Shown piece by piece: positions 1 through 7,738 of a stretch of 64,000 nt of DNA (positions are counted from its first letter, which is position 1; every line of letters begins with the position of its first letter). The position numbers were made by a program, and so were the translations under genes. Below the pieces are notes generated by a model. That model worked only from the letters and a program-made list of their open reading frames with translations. It was not told the origin of the DNA and did not search any database. The DNA is from Methanobacterium_D sp040373355 (GTDB lineage Archaea; Methanobacteriota; Methanobacteria; Methanobacteriales; Methanobacteriaceae). Location: positions 2,166,001 through 2,230,000 of the forward strand of contig NZ_CP166866.1 of NCBI RefSeq assembly GCF_047495555.1, in the 5' to 3' direction.

Positions 1-103
1 TCTTAGCGATGTCTTTCCAAATTTTGACATCTTCCTGGTATGATTTTTCTTTAAGAGTTTTGATAAGCTCTATGACTTTTGGATTTGTTTTAGTGAGTTT
101 CAT
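1..103 (-). CDS. rpl18e: 50S ribosomal protein L18e (partial, N-terminus only)
   Basis: The first 34 codons of a minus-strand gene run off the left edge of the window. They begin with MKLTKTNPKVIELIK, the typical N-terminus of archaeal L18e, a large-subunit protein related to bacterial L15. The ATG overlaps the TGA stop of rpoD as ATGA and is preceded by an AAGGAGG ribosome binding site, so translation is probably coupled to rpoD. In methanogens rpl18e commonly follows rpoD and precedes rpl13, rps9 and rpoN, which would be expected to the left of this window. Confidence 0.9.
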   Translation of the reverse strand, partial: MKLTKTNPKVIELIKTLKEKSYQEDVKIWKDIAK

Positions 104-903
104 TTCTTACTTCCTCCTTTACAAAATGCCACGATTTTTTCTGATTTCTCTTTTAAAATATCGCAAGCATTTTCTAAAACATCTTCTGGACTTAATGATC
201 CGTCTGTTTCAATTCGGAATATGTATTTGTTTTCCTGAGCATCTATATGAACTGCATCCTGATCGCAGCCCCTTATACATGTTTTACACATTGAACATTT
301 TTCGATGTCAGTTATGATAATTTTGTTTGTTTCATCGTCGTACTGAATTACATTTCTTGGACAATCTTGAGCACATTTCATACATACTTCACAGTTTTCA
401 TCAATAGTTATTAATGGATAATATTTGTATGCACATGTTGGTGCAGGTTGCCATTTGGCATGGTTTAATCCAATCCCAAGATTTGCTGTTGCTTCAAGTT
501 CGGCCTCTTCTCCTTCTTTTAATTTTACAAGAGGAATTGTATCATGTACAGGTTTTACTGCATCATGTGCTGATTTTAAGTCTCCAGAGTATACTACTTT
601 AGGCCCTTTTTCTTTTAAAACAAGGGATACACTGCAGCTTGGACAATCATTATTTTCACAGTCACACTCTGAAGCAAGTTCAAATGCTTCTATATCAGTT
701 TCAAGTGGTACTAACCCTAATCTTTGAGCTAGCACTTCGTCGAACATTGCTGAGTCATTTTTAAATATTGAGACGTTTTCTATGGCCATTGTTGGGACTT
801 CGACAGTGCATATTCTTCTTATTGCATTAATAAAAGAAATATCTACACCGTCAACGACGAATGTAATTCTGTTATCATTCTTTTCTCTAATATCTATGTC
901 CAT
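100..903 (-). CDS. rpoD: RNA polymerase subunit D (Rpb3/alpha-like) with ferredoxin-like domain
   Basis: This is the 267-residue archaeal RNA polymerase subunit D, equivalent to Rpb3 and bacterial alpha, which with subunit L forms the assembly platform. The N-terminal dimerisation domain contains ISFINAIRR (about 22-30). A ferredoxin-like insert carries two complete C-x2-C-x2-C-x3-C motifs at Cys171/174/177/181 and Cys203/206/209/213, so two [4Fe-4S] clusters are expected. A further Cys group (80, 82, 87, 90) precedes it. I chose the ATG giving MDIDIREKN, one base after the rps11 stop. A longer reading from 948 would overlap rps11 and does not resemble the family. Confidence 0.95.
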   Translation of the reverse strand: MDIDIREKNDNRITFVVDGVDISFINAIRRICTVEVPTMAIENVSIFKNDSAMFDEVLAQRLGLVPLETDIEAFELASECDCENNDCPSCSVSLVLKEKGPKVVYSGDLKSAHDAVKPVHDTIPLVKLKEGEEAELEATANLGIGLNHAKWQPAPTCAYKYYPLITIDENCEVCMKCAQDCPRNVIQYDDETNKIIITDIEKCSMCKTCIRGCDQDAVHIDAQENKYIFRIETDGSLSPEDVLENACDILKEKSEKIVAFCKGGSKK

Positions 904-904
904 G

Positions 905-1297
905 TTAGACCCTTCTTCCCCTCTTACCTCCAGGTCTTCCAGTACCATCGTGAGGAATTGGAGTAACGTCTTCTATTTTACCAATTCGAATACCTGCTCT
1001 TGCAAGTGCTCTTATTGTAGCCTGTGCACCAGGTCCTGGAGTCCTTGGTCCGTTTCCGCCAGGGGCTCTTACTTTAATATGTAATCCTGTTATTCCTTTT
1101 TCTTTAATATCATCTGCAGCTCTTGATGCTGCTTCCATTGCTGCAAATGGGGATGACTCCTGTCTGTCCGCCCTTACAACTTTTCCACCAGACCATTGTG
1201 AAAGGGTCTCTGCTCCAGTTACATCAGTTATGGTTATTATGGTGTTGTTAAATGATGAGTAAATATTAGCTACTCCCCATTTTTCATTTTCTGCCAT
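905..1297 (-). CDS. rps11: 30S ribosomal protein S11
   Basis: This 130-residue protein is S11 (uS11), which binds 16S rRNA near the 3' end on the platform of the small subunit. The body contains WGVANIYSSFNNTIITITD and the C-terminus has the family's very basic GRPGGKRGRRV. The length is normal for archaea. The ATG is preceded by AAGGTGATAAA, a strong ribosome binding site. It lies 62 nt after rps4 and one base before rpoD, the conserved archaeal order rps13-rps4-rps11-rpoD. Confidence 0.97.
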   Translation of the reverse strand: MAENEKWGVANIYSSFNNTIITITDVTGAETLSQWSGGKVVRADRQESSPFAAMEAASRAADDIKEKGITGLHIKVRAPGGNGPRTPGPGAQATIRALARAGIRIGKIEDVTPIPHDGTGRPGGKRGRRV

Positions 1298-1359
1298 TTT
1301 ATCACCTTAAAAATTTTCAATTTTTGCTAGCTATGATTTTCTTAAACCTTATTTTAGGC

Positions 1360-1884
1360 TTATTCGTTGCCTTTTCCTTCAGTTCTTGCTTTGTATTGTT
1401 TTTCTACGGGTGAAGATTGGTAGAATCCGATTAAGTCTTCTTCGCCTCTTTTTACAAGATAGCTTGGTGAATCAATTTTTTTACCGTTTAAAGCTATATG
1501 TCCATGTATAACAAATTGCCTTGCTCCTTTTGCAGTTGTAGCAAGTCCTTTAGCGTGTACCATGGTCTGTAATCTTCTTCTTAGAATATTTTCAACAGTT
1601 AAATCAAGTACATCTTCCAGTTTTGCATCTTCCCCTAAAATACCAGATTTTATGAGGTGGCTTAAAAGCTGCTGTCTTTCTTTGATTGTCTGTTCGGTTA
1701 CCATACCTAAAAGATGTCTTGCATCTCTTCTGTATCTTTTAACCATTGTTTCAGCTTTCCATACTTCTTTTTTATTTTTTAAGCCGTATTTTTGTGAAAG
1801 CTTGTTTTCTTCTTTTATCCTATCAGCGTTCCATGGATGAGGTGGTGTATCGTATTTTTTTCTTGCTTTTCTTGGATGTCCCAT
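1360..1884 (-). CDS. rps4: 30S ribosomal protein S4
   Basis: This 174-residue archaeal S4 (uS4) is a primary 16S rRNA-binding assembly protein. It starts MGHPRKARKKYDTPPHPW, typical of archaeal and eukaryotic S9/S4. An S4 RNA-binding domain spans roughly residues 103-165 (RRLQTMVHAKGLA, ARQFVIHGHI). A GGAGAG ribosome binding site precedes the ATG. The gene sits 30 nt downstream of rps13 in the same operon. Nothing unusual is seen. Confidence 0.96.
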   Translation of the reverse strand: MGHPRKARKKYDTPPHPWNADRIKEENKLSQKYGLKNKKEVWKAETMVKRYRRDARHLLGMVTEQTIKERQQLLSHLIKSGILGEDAKLEDVLDLTVENILRRRLQTMVHAKGLATTAKGARQFVIHGHIALNGKKIDSPSYLVKRGEEDLIGFYQSSPVEKQYKARTEGKGNE

Positions 1885-1914
1885 ACTAAATCTCTCCTAA
1901 ATAGATAAATTAAG

Positions 1915-2370
1915 TTATTGTCTTCCTCTTCTCCTTCTAACACCAACAGATGATCCTTTTCTGAAGGTAGATTTTGTCCTTTGTCCTCTAACTGGGAGTC
2001 CGACTTCGTGTCTTCTTCCTTTGTAGCTTCTAGTTTTCTTCATTCTGTTTAAATCTTCTCTTAGGGTCATCATAAGATCAGATTCAATTAAATGACCTGT
2101 TTCACCAGTTTCGTAATCGTTACGTCTGTTTAACATCCAGTCAGGAATGTCGAGTGATTTAGGATCCCTCATTGCTTCTTCAATTTTGTTTATTTCATCG
2201 TCGGATAGGTATCCTATTTTTTGGTTTAAGTCAAGGTTCATGTTAGTACCTATTGCCCTGGACAATGCTTTCCCTACGCCTTTTACGTCTGCAAGAGCAT
2301 TTTCAATGGTTTTATTACCATTAATATCCTTTCTGGCGATACGGACTAAATGTTTAAAGTCTTCTTCCAT
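1915..2370 (-). CDS. rps13: 30S ribosomal protein S13
   Basis: This 151-residue archaeal S13 (uS13) sits in the head of the small subunit and contacts the P-site tRNA and the large subunit. Visible features are the helix-hairpin-helix-like ADVKGVGKALSRAIG and a basic tail containing GLPVRGQRTKSTFRKG. It is the first gene of the rps13-rps4-rps11-rpoD-rpl18e operon. The ATG follows GAGGTTAAAAA, and that Shine-Dalgarno element forms the 3' flank of a perfect hairpin. The leader upstream is an unusual hairpin array annotated separately, so structure-dependent control of translation is plausible but unproven. Confidence 0.97.
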   Translation of the reverse strand: MEEDFKHLVRIARKDINGNKTIENALADVKGVGKALSRAIGTNMNLDLNQKIGYLSDDEINKIEEAMRDPKSLDIPDWMLNRRNDYETGETGHLIESDLMMTLREDLNRMKKTRSYKGRRHEVGLPVRGQRTKSTFRKGSSVGVRRRRGRQ

Positions 2371-2375
2371 TTTTT

Positions 2376-2602
2376 AACCTCTAAAATCTTTGATTTTAGG
2401 TTTTGAAAATACAGAGTATTTTCTTCAACCTCTAAAAACTTTGTTTTTACGGTTCCAAAAATCTCGATTTTTGATAACCTCTAAAATTTTTTTTATTTTA
2501 GTGTCGTCGAACGCTTTGCGTTCGGACCCTTCGAAATCAGAGCATACAAAAATCTTTGATTTTTGCTGCGTCAAAATTCGTCGAATTTTGACAGATTTCG
2601 AA
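2376..2602. repeat. Array of seven perfect short hairpins plus a closing stem upstream of rps13
   Basis: Within 227 nt I count these perfect inverted repeats: 2381-2399 (8-bp stem, TTT loop), 2405-2423 (8 bp, AGA), 2433-2449 (7 bp, TTT, with outer AACC/GGTT at 2427-2454), 2456-2473 (7 bp, CTCG), 2481-2501 (7 bp, T7), 2508-2524 (7 bp, TTT), 2547-2565 (8 bp, TTT) and 2570-2592 (10 bp, GTC). The last two are enclosed by a 9-bp stem, 2530-2538 with 2594-2602, making a potential three-way junction. Stem sequences differ from one another, so this is not a simple tandem repeat. GAGGTT follows three of the stems on the rps13 strand. Confidence 0.9.
2533..2598 (+). repeat. Dispersed palindromic element, copy 1 (two hairpins inside a closing stem)
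   Basis: This roughly 66-nt segment aligns along its whole length with the reverse complement of 53151-53213, with two single-base gaps. Shared blocks include AAATC at one end, the TTTTTGC-x-GCGTCAAAATTC core, and GAATTTTGACAGATTT at the other end. Where the copies differ, the stems still pair: the first hairpin is CAAAAATC/GATTTTTG here and GCAAAAAC/GTTTTTGC there. Both loop triplets differ. The element may be a REP- or MITE-like repeat or a structured RNA. Confidence 0.8.
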
Positions 2603-2647
2603 TGGTTTAGAAAATATCTACGCATTTTTAACTTAGGTAAGAGTTAA

Positions 2648-2661
2648 ATGCATATATTCCT
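2648..2661 (-). promoter_or_regulatory. Possible TATA box for the rps13 operon
   Basis: On the minus strand the sequence reads AAGGAATATATGC, a plausible archaeal TATA element. If used, transcription would begin around 2630 and the whole hairpin array would lie in a leader of roughly 260 nt. Other AT-rich stretches nearby could also serve, so the assignment is weak. Confidence 0.3.
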
Positions 2662-2819
2662 TAAGTTTGTGCGCTTAATTGCAAGTTTTTCTGTATTTTA
2701 GTATTTGGACGGTTAATACCAATAATACATACTTCAACCTGTTTAAAATGCTTAAATGCCTTTTAAAAATTCAGCATCAAAACATTCAATTTTAGACCCT
2801 TAGAGGGAATTTATAATTA

Positions 2820-2910
<91 letters not shown>

Positions 2911-3045
2911 ATTTGAATAAATTATTGTATTCATTTTCTATCTAAATAGATAGACATAAAGTGTATGTTCTTAACCATTTAAAAGCTTATGGTATACAGA
3001 TCAAAATTTTAAAAATATTAGCAGAAGTTGTTTAAAGAGTAGTTT

Positions 3046-4005
3046 TTACTTCCACATCTTTGGATATGTATCTGGTACCATAAAAACTTTGTTTATATCT
3101 ATCACTATACCTTTATTGGCTTTATATATTTCTATTGATGTTTTTAAACTTTCGCCTGCTGCAATGAGCTCACCTTTAAGTGTCATAACTGCAACAGTAT
3201 CTCCTTTTTTAATGCCTTCTTCAATAGATATAATTCCACCTGCTGCAAGGTCTGCACCGTGACATAGTGCATCTACTGCAGAATCTCTAACTATAATTTT
3301 AGGCAAGTGTTCAACTGCTGATTCCATTGGACGTATGCAGTCTCTTAGGAAAGATTCATCCCCTTCTTCTTTCCAGATGACATACGCATCGGTTAAATCC
3401 TGAAGGGTTATTAAATTTTCCTCAGTGAAAGGTCCTGAACGAGTTCTTCTAAGTTCTGCCATATGGGCACCTATTCCAAGTGCTTCACCTACATCATGGC
3501 AGTATTTTCGTATGTAGGTTCCCCCTTCACATCCTATTTTAAATAATACATCTTGACCGTCTATCTCAAGAATATTAACATAATAAACTTTTCGAACTCT
3601 AAGTTCTCTTTTAACAGCAGATTTAAGGGGGGGTGTCTGGAAAATTTTTCCTTGAAATTCTTTCAAAATATCCCTAATTCTTTTTTTAGGAATTTCTTCA
3701 TGCAATCTCATAACACATACATATTCTTTATCTGCTCCTAAAAGCATTTGAATAACTCGAGTTGCATGATTAACACCTACAGGCAAAACTCCAGTAACTT
3801 TAGGATCTAGAGTCCCTCCATGACCGGTTTTTTCTGCATTTAAAATTCGTTTAACCCATGAATCAACTTCATGGGATGTAGGACCTGAAGGTTTATCCAG
3901 GTTGATAATTCCCTGGTTTATATGGTCCTCTATGGGTCTTTCATCAGGAAAACTCCCATATTCAGGATTAGTTTCACCTTCAGATTTTATAAGTACATCT
4001 ACCAT
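3046..4005 (-). CDS. cbf5: rRNA/tRNA pseudouridine synthase Cbf5 (TruB family)
   Basis: This 319-residue protein is archaeal Cbf5, the catalytic subunit of H/ACA ribonucleoproteins that isomerises uridine in rRNA; archaeal Cbf5 can also act on tRNA U55. The catalytic motif GHGGTLDPKVTG places the nucleophilic Asp at about residue 67. KPSGPTSHEVDSWV precedes it, as in TruB enzymes. The last 80 residues resemble a PUA domain (VRDSAVDALCHGADLAAGG). It follows rpl14e by 23 nt, as in other methanogens, and probably ends the long ribosomal operon. Confidence 0.96.
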   Translation of the reverse strand: MVDVLIKSEGETNPEYGSFPDERPIEDHINQGIINLDKPSGPTSHEVDSWVKRILNAEKTGHGGTLDPKVTGVLPVGVNHATRVIQMLLGADKEYVCVMRLHEEIPKKRIRDILKEFQGKIFQTPPLKSAVKRELRVRKVYYVNILEIDGQDVLFKIGCEGGTYIRKYCHDVGEALGIGAHMAELRRTRSGPFTEENLITLQDLTDAYVIWKEEGDESFLRDCIRPMESAVEHLPKIIVRDSAVDALCHGADLAAGGIISIEEGIKKGDTVAVMTLKGELIAAGESLKTSIEIYKANKGIVIDINKVFMVPDTYPKMWK

Positions 4006-4028
4006 TAAATAACCTTAATCAAAAAAGC

Positions 4029-4244
4029 TTATTCAAGCTGTTTTTTAACATCATCCACATTGTCAGAAACTTCTACTGTTTCGTTTAGTGGTTCTAAGTG
4101 CTTGATATTGCATCTTCTGTTTTTGATGTTTGTTCCAACTACTTCAACAAACTTGTCATCTATAACTTCAACAATGGCGCATTTTTCGCCTGCTTCTCTT
4201 CCTGAAATCTTAACACATACTCTTCCTACTTCTATTGCTGGCAT
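4029..4244 (-). CDS. rpl14e: 50S ribosomal protein L14e
   Basis: This 71-residue protein is archaeal L14e (eL14), a small KOW/SH3-like large-subunit protein. It begins MPAIEVGRVCVKISGREAG, matching the family. Its start overlaps the end of cmk by 13 nt, so the two are probably translationally coupled. The cmk-rpl14e-cbf5 order is common in methanogens. The length is normal for archaea. Confidence 0.93.
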   Translation of the reverse strand: MPAIEVGRVCVKISGREAGEKCAIVEVIDDKFVEVVGTNIKNRRCNIKHLEPLNETVEVSDNVDDVKKQLE

Positions 4245-4765
4245 GAGATCACCTCTACTACTTTTAATATGATATCAGCGATGCTTTCTGGCTTGAAATC
4301 TCCGGTGTTTATAATAAGATCATAAACATCCATATTTTCAATGTCGATATTATGAATTTCCTGATATCGCTTTGCTTCGCTATTACTTCTTTTAATTATT
4401 TCTTCTTTAACAATTTCAACTGGTTTATTTTCTCTATGACTTATTCGTTCTGTACGAATGTCCAGTGGAGCAATAAACCATAATCTAAGGTCAGCATTTT
4501 CTACAAAATATGCAGAAAGCCTTCCCTCTATAATAAGATCACTTTTTTCTTTAGCAATCTGAGATTGTCTTTTATCAATCTCAATATCAATACCTTCATT
4601 TTCCTCAGCGAATTTACTGAATTCCAGGATATCCATACCTTTTTCTGCAGCCATTTGACGAAATATGTCCCCTGCAGAAATATAAGGGATGCCTGTTTTT
4701 TCAGATATTATCTTGGAAGCTGTAGTGGTACCACTTCCAGCTAATCCGCTGATGGTAATGATCAT
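4232..4765 (-). CDS. cmk: Cytidylate kinase (archaeal type)
   Basis: This 177-residue nucleotide kinase phosphorylates CMP/dCMP to the diphosphate. A P-loop, GLAGSGTT, lies at residues 7-14. The lid region contains RISHRENKPVEIV, and the ISAGDIFRQMA segment is typical of archaeal Cmk. It overlaps rpl34e by 4 nt and rpl14e by 13 nt, so it is embedded in a ribosomal-protein operon as in other euryarchaea. Adenylate kinase is a relative, but a separate archaeal AdkA lies 1 kb away. Confidence 0.92.
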   Translation of the reverse strand: MIITISGLAGSGTTTASKIISEKTGIPYISAGDIFRQMAAEKGMDILEFSKFAEENEGIDIEIDKRQSQIAKEKSDLIIEGRLSAYFVENADLRLWFIAPLDIRTERISHRENKPVEIVKEEIIKRSNSEAKRYQEIHNIDIENMDVYDLIINTGDFKPESIADIILKVVEVISCQQ

Positions 4766-5031
4766 TCTGATCTAGCCTCTTGTTTAAATACCCTTCTTGC
4801 GCATTCAGGGCAAAGATATCCCCCATAATGCCTGTTAGGTCTTTTTTTAGATTTTGCTAATTTTCTAATTTGGTATGGTCTTCCCCTTGGAACTCCGTGA
4901 AGAAGTTTACCGCATTCAGCACATGTGTGCTTTGCTGTCTTTTTCTTCTTGTATCTTAATACGGTCTTTCCTCCAGGGGTCTTTTTGAATACTCTCTTGT
5001 ATGATCTAGATCTGTATCTTAATTCAGGCAT
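4762..5031 (-). CDS. rpl34e: 50S ribosomal protein L34e
   Basis: This 89-residue, very basic protein is L34e (eL34), a large-subunit component. Four cysteines in CAEC (37-40) and CPEC (74-77) form a zinc-binding knuckle. Its stop overlaps the cmk start by 4 nt. A 166-nt gap separates it from the upstream membrane-protein gene and holds a possible TATA box, so this gene may start an independently transcribed unit. A GGAGAG ribosome binding site precedes the ATG. Confidence 0.95.
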   Translation of the reverse strand: MPELRYRSRSYKRVFKKTPGGKTVLRYKKKKTAKHTCAECGKLLHGVPRGRPYQIRKLAKSKKRPNRHYGGYLCPECARRVFKQEARSE

Positions 5032-5128
5032 ATAAATCTCTCCTAATTTTTTGCGCTCATTTCCGGATTATAGTGCTAATTATCTCCAGATTAATATTAG
5101 AATTGACTCTAATGCAATTTAAACATTA

Positions 5129-5141
5129 ATTTTTATATGAG
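5129..5141 (-). promoter_or_regulatory. Possible internal promoter for rpl34e-cmk-rpl14e-cbf5
   Basis: On the minus strand CTCATATAAAAAT resembles an archaeal TATA box and lies about 100 nt before the rpl34e start in a 166-nt gap. Transcription would begin near 5110. Read-through from the upstream ribosomal genes is equally possible. Confidence 0.3.
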
Positions 5142-5197
5142 CGTTTAATATAGTTTCTACACTTAATGAGTCCATGAAATTGAAATATTTGGTGAAA

Positions 5198-5770
5198 TTA
5201 CATTGCTCCACCGCTTTTGATTCCCAGTAGTTTTCTGAACAATAATGAGAATCCAAATGAACATAAAATATACCATCCCAGCCATTCAATGGTCATACCT
5301 GTTACTCCGGGTGAAGGAGCATAAATTAAATGGAATAGAGGAACTAAAAGTACATAATATGCAACTGCAGGTAGCTTAACTACTATGGTGTTTAATAATG
5401 TATTTTGAGATATCCACCAGAATATAATGATTATAGGAAGGAATGTCACTATCATTGGTTTAAATGACATAGTCATCATTTCTTTTTGAAGACCCATAAA
5501 TTCCATCTGTTTTTTTTGAACTTTATCTAACGCCTTTGGATCATTTGTTTTCCTAGCTTCCATCATTTCCTGCTGGAATTCCTTCATTTCTTTTTGAAGG
5601 TAAACAAGTCTATCCTGATTTACAAGTAGTTTTTGTGCTAAACTTGTTATAAGTGATATTACAATTGCAATTATCACTATGAAAAGAATTGGACCTAAGG
5701 CTTGTATGATTGGGTTTAAAGCCGTATTCAGTGGTCCCCATAGTGACCCCAAAAATGATTCAAATACCAT
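5198..5770 (-). CDS. EMC3/TMCO1-like membrane protein (DUF106), YidC/Oxa1 superfamily
   Basis: This 190-residue membrane protein belongs to the DUF106 family, the archaeal YidC-like insertases related to EMC3 and TMCO1. A first membrane segment (about 25-47) is followed by a charged coiled-coil hairpin (52-100) containing LQKEMKEFQQEMMEARK, a cytosolic ribosome-contacting element in this superfamily. Further membrane segments lie near 105-122, 134-150 and 161-178. It sits directly after secY and adk, which supports a role in co-translational membrane insertion. Insertase activity itself is inferred. Confidence 0.88.
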   Translation of the reverse strand: MVFESFLGSLWGPLNTALNPIIQALGPILFIVIIAIVISLITSLAQKLLVNQDRLVYLQKEMKEFQQEMMEARKTNDPKALDKVQKKQMEFMGLQKEMMTMSFKPMIVTFLPIIIIFWWISQNTLLNTIVVKLPAVAYYVLLVPLFHLIYAPSPGVTGMTIEWLGWYILCSFGFSLLFRKLLGIKSGGAM

Positions 5771-5797
5771 TTTGTTTTCCTCTTTATTTCAAATATA

Positions 5798-6355
5798 TTA
5801 TTTTAAAGTATTTACCATGTCTTCAACAGGTTCTTTAAGCCGGTTATCATGATTTTTAATAATTTTTACAGTTGCACCAGTTAGTACTGCATATGACATT
5901 GCTGTTGCCCTGTTCATTTCTTGATGAAGCCCAATATCATTTAGTTTTTCCATATCTCGACTTCTAGTTGTGTCATTGAGTCTCCTCATTAATATTTCAT
6001 CGTTATCTGCTTCAATGAGAATGAACATGTCTGGTTGAAGCTCATCAAGTACCCATCTTGGAAGTCCAGGTAAAAAACCAGCAGGTGTTTTAATTGTGCA
6101 GTGAGTGTCAACAATTATATTACTTTCTTCTGACATCTCTCTTATATTTTTTGCAGCTTTTTGTTGAATTTCCTTTTGCACATTTGGAGATAATTTTCTC
6201 AGGGAATCTCTATCTTCAACAATACCTTCTTCCTGAGCAATTTTAATCATTACGTCTCCATAGTTCACGTTCACGTAATCAAGACTTTCTAATGCTTTAT
6301 TTAATACAGTTGTACTCCCTGATCCTGGAATTCCTGCAATTACTACAACTTTCAT
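5798..6355 (-). CDS. adkA: Adenylate kinase (archaeal AdkA)
   Basis: This 185-residue protein interconverts AMP, ATP and ADP. Its P-loop is GIPGSGST (8-15), followed by NYGDVMIKIAQEEG and DTHCTIKTPAGFLPGLP, which identify the archaeal AdkA type rather than the bacterial one. It lies 12 nt after secY and 27 nt before the YidC-like gene. The secY-adk pair is shared with many bacteria and archaea. Confidence 0.94.
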   Translation of the reverse strand: MKVVVIAGIPGSGSTTVLNKALESLDYVNVNYGDVMIKIAQEEGIVEDRDSLRKLSPNVQKEIQQKAAKNIREMSEESNIIVDTHCTIKTPAGFLPGLPRWVLDELQPDMFILIEADNDEILMRRLNDTTRSRDMEKLNDIGLHQEMNRATAMSYAVLTGATVKIIKNHDNRLKEPVEDMVNTLK

Positions 6356-6367
6356 TTTAATTCCTCT

Positions 6368-7708
6368 TTATTCACCAAAAAACTTCCTCATCATTGGATG
6401 CATATCCATCATCTGTTCCTGGGCTATTTCCTCGTATAGCCTATATACTATACCAACAGCCAATAGAACTCCAGTACCTCCACCTAGTGCTCCAGTTAAG
6501 TCAGCACCGAATGCAAGAAGACCTACAAAAGCACCTCCAAGAACAGTTATGGCTGGAATATATCTCTTTAAGATTCTTTCAAAGTGGCCCCTACTACTTC
6601 TCTGTCCGGGAATCTGCATTCCCATCTGATGAAGTTGTTTTGCAACTTGTTTTGAACCTATTCCACTTAACTCTACCCATAGCCATGCGAATAAGATACA
6701 TGATGCTATAAATACAATACCATAAAATGCTACCTTTAATGGATCTGTGAGAAGTATACTTAGGCTTGTTGGTGGTGTCAGGTAGTAAGCAAGTCCACTA
6801 ATAGCCTGACCTTGTGAAATTGTTCCAAGAATTGGGAATCCAAGTTTCTGGAATAGTGTAGCAAATAGTTGAACATTTAATAGTAATGCGCTGGTTAAAA
6901 TTACTGGCATGTTACTAGCATAAATGAACCTTAATGGATATTTTCCCCTTGCTCCTTTTACTCCACCATATGAAAGTGGTATTTCCACCCTCATACTTTC
7001 TGCATATACTACTATAAGGAAAACAATTATAGTAGCGAATACTGGAATTAGAATACTAAAGTCTGGTGATCCAGTTGTTAATCGGTATATGAACTGTGGA
7101 ATTGCTCCTGCAGGTACTCCTGGAGAAGTAGGTGATGAAAGGAAGTTAAGTGATCCTATAATTATCTGCTGTGCAACACTTGCAACAATGAAAAGACCTA
7201 CACCGCTTCCGAATCCCCATTTAGAAATTACTTCATCTAAATATATGATAAGGATTCCACCTATAGTAATTTGAATTAAAAGAATTAACTCATATCCCGG
7301 TATTGCAGCAAGTGCGCCAGTATAAACAAATACGGCTGCTTCAAATAAAGTAAATACAATAGCAAGGAGTTTTTGTGTTCCCTGAAATAAAGCTTTATCC
7401 TCATGTTTTGAAAGATCCAGATTAATTATTTTACCTCCAACTAAAAGTTGAAGAATAATAGATGCGGTAACAATTGGCCCTATACCAAGAGTAATAATTG
7501 AACCAAAACTACCTGCAACGACTGCCCTTAACTGAGCAAACTGGTCAACAGCATTTGGGCTTAAACCAAAAAGGGCAACTTGAGTAAGAACAAAATATAA
7601 TACAAGGATTATACCTGTCCATTTTAGTTTTTCCTTAAATGGCATCCTATGCTCAGGTGATTTAACCTGAGGAATTAATGAAAAAAGTGGTTGCAATTTT
7701 TCAATCAA
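6368..7708 (-). CDS. secY: Protein translocase subunit SecY (Sec61-alpha)
   Basis: This 446-residue polytopic protein is the pore subunit of the Sec translocon. About ten membrane helices are visible. The plug and TM2 region contains GSFGSIITLGIGPIVTASII, and a conserved cytosolic loop contains RVEIPLSYGGVKGARGKYPL. The start codon is TTG, giving MIEKLQPLF, with GGAG upstream. It follows rpl15 by 30 nt and precedes adk, the conserved end of the spc-like operon. Confidence 0.97.
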   Translation of the reverse strand: MIEKLQPLFSLIPQVKSPEHRMPFKEKLKWTGIILVLYFVLTQVALFGLSPNAVDQFAQLRAVVAGSFGSIITLGIGPIVTASIILQLLVGGKIINLDLSKHEDKALFQGTQKLLAIVFTLFEAAVFVYTGALAAIPGYELILLIQITIGGILIIYLDEVISKWGFGSGVGLFIVASVAQQIIIGSLNFLSSPTSPGVPAGAIPQFIYRLTTGSPDFSILIPVFATIIVFLIVVYAESMRVEIPLSYGGVKGARGKYPLRFIYASNMPVILTSALLLNVQLFATLFQKLGFPILGTISQGQAISGLAYYLTPPTSLSILLTDPLKVAFYGIVFIASCILFAWLWVELSGIGSKQVAKQLHQMGMQIPGQRSSRGHFERILKRYIPAITVLGGAFVGLLAFGADLTGALGGGTGVLLAVGIVYRLYEEIAQEQMMDMHPMMRKFFGE

Positions 7709-7738
7709 TGAGATTCACTCCTTGCTTTTAAAATGCAT

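Noticed and set aside
2376..2602. Could the hairpin arrays be CRISPR repeats?
   Set aside because: Stem sequences differ from each other, spacing is irregular and no unique spacers of uniform length exist. No cas genes are present.
2390..2647. Open frames on both strands across the hairpin array
   Set aside because: They exist because palindromes read similarly on both strands. Composition is low in complexity and no start signal or family resemblance is seen.
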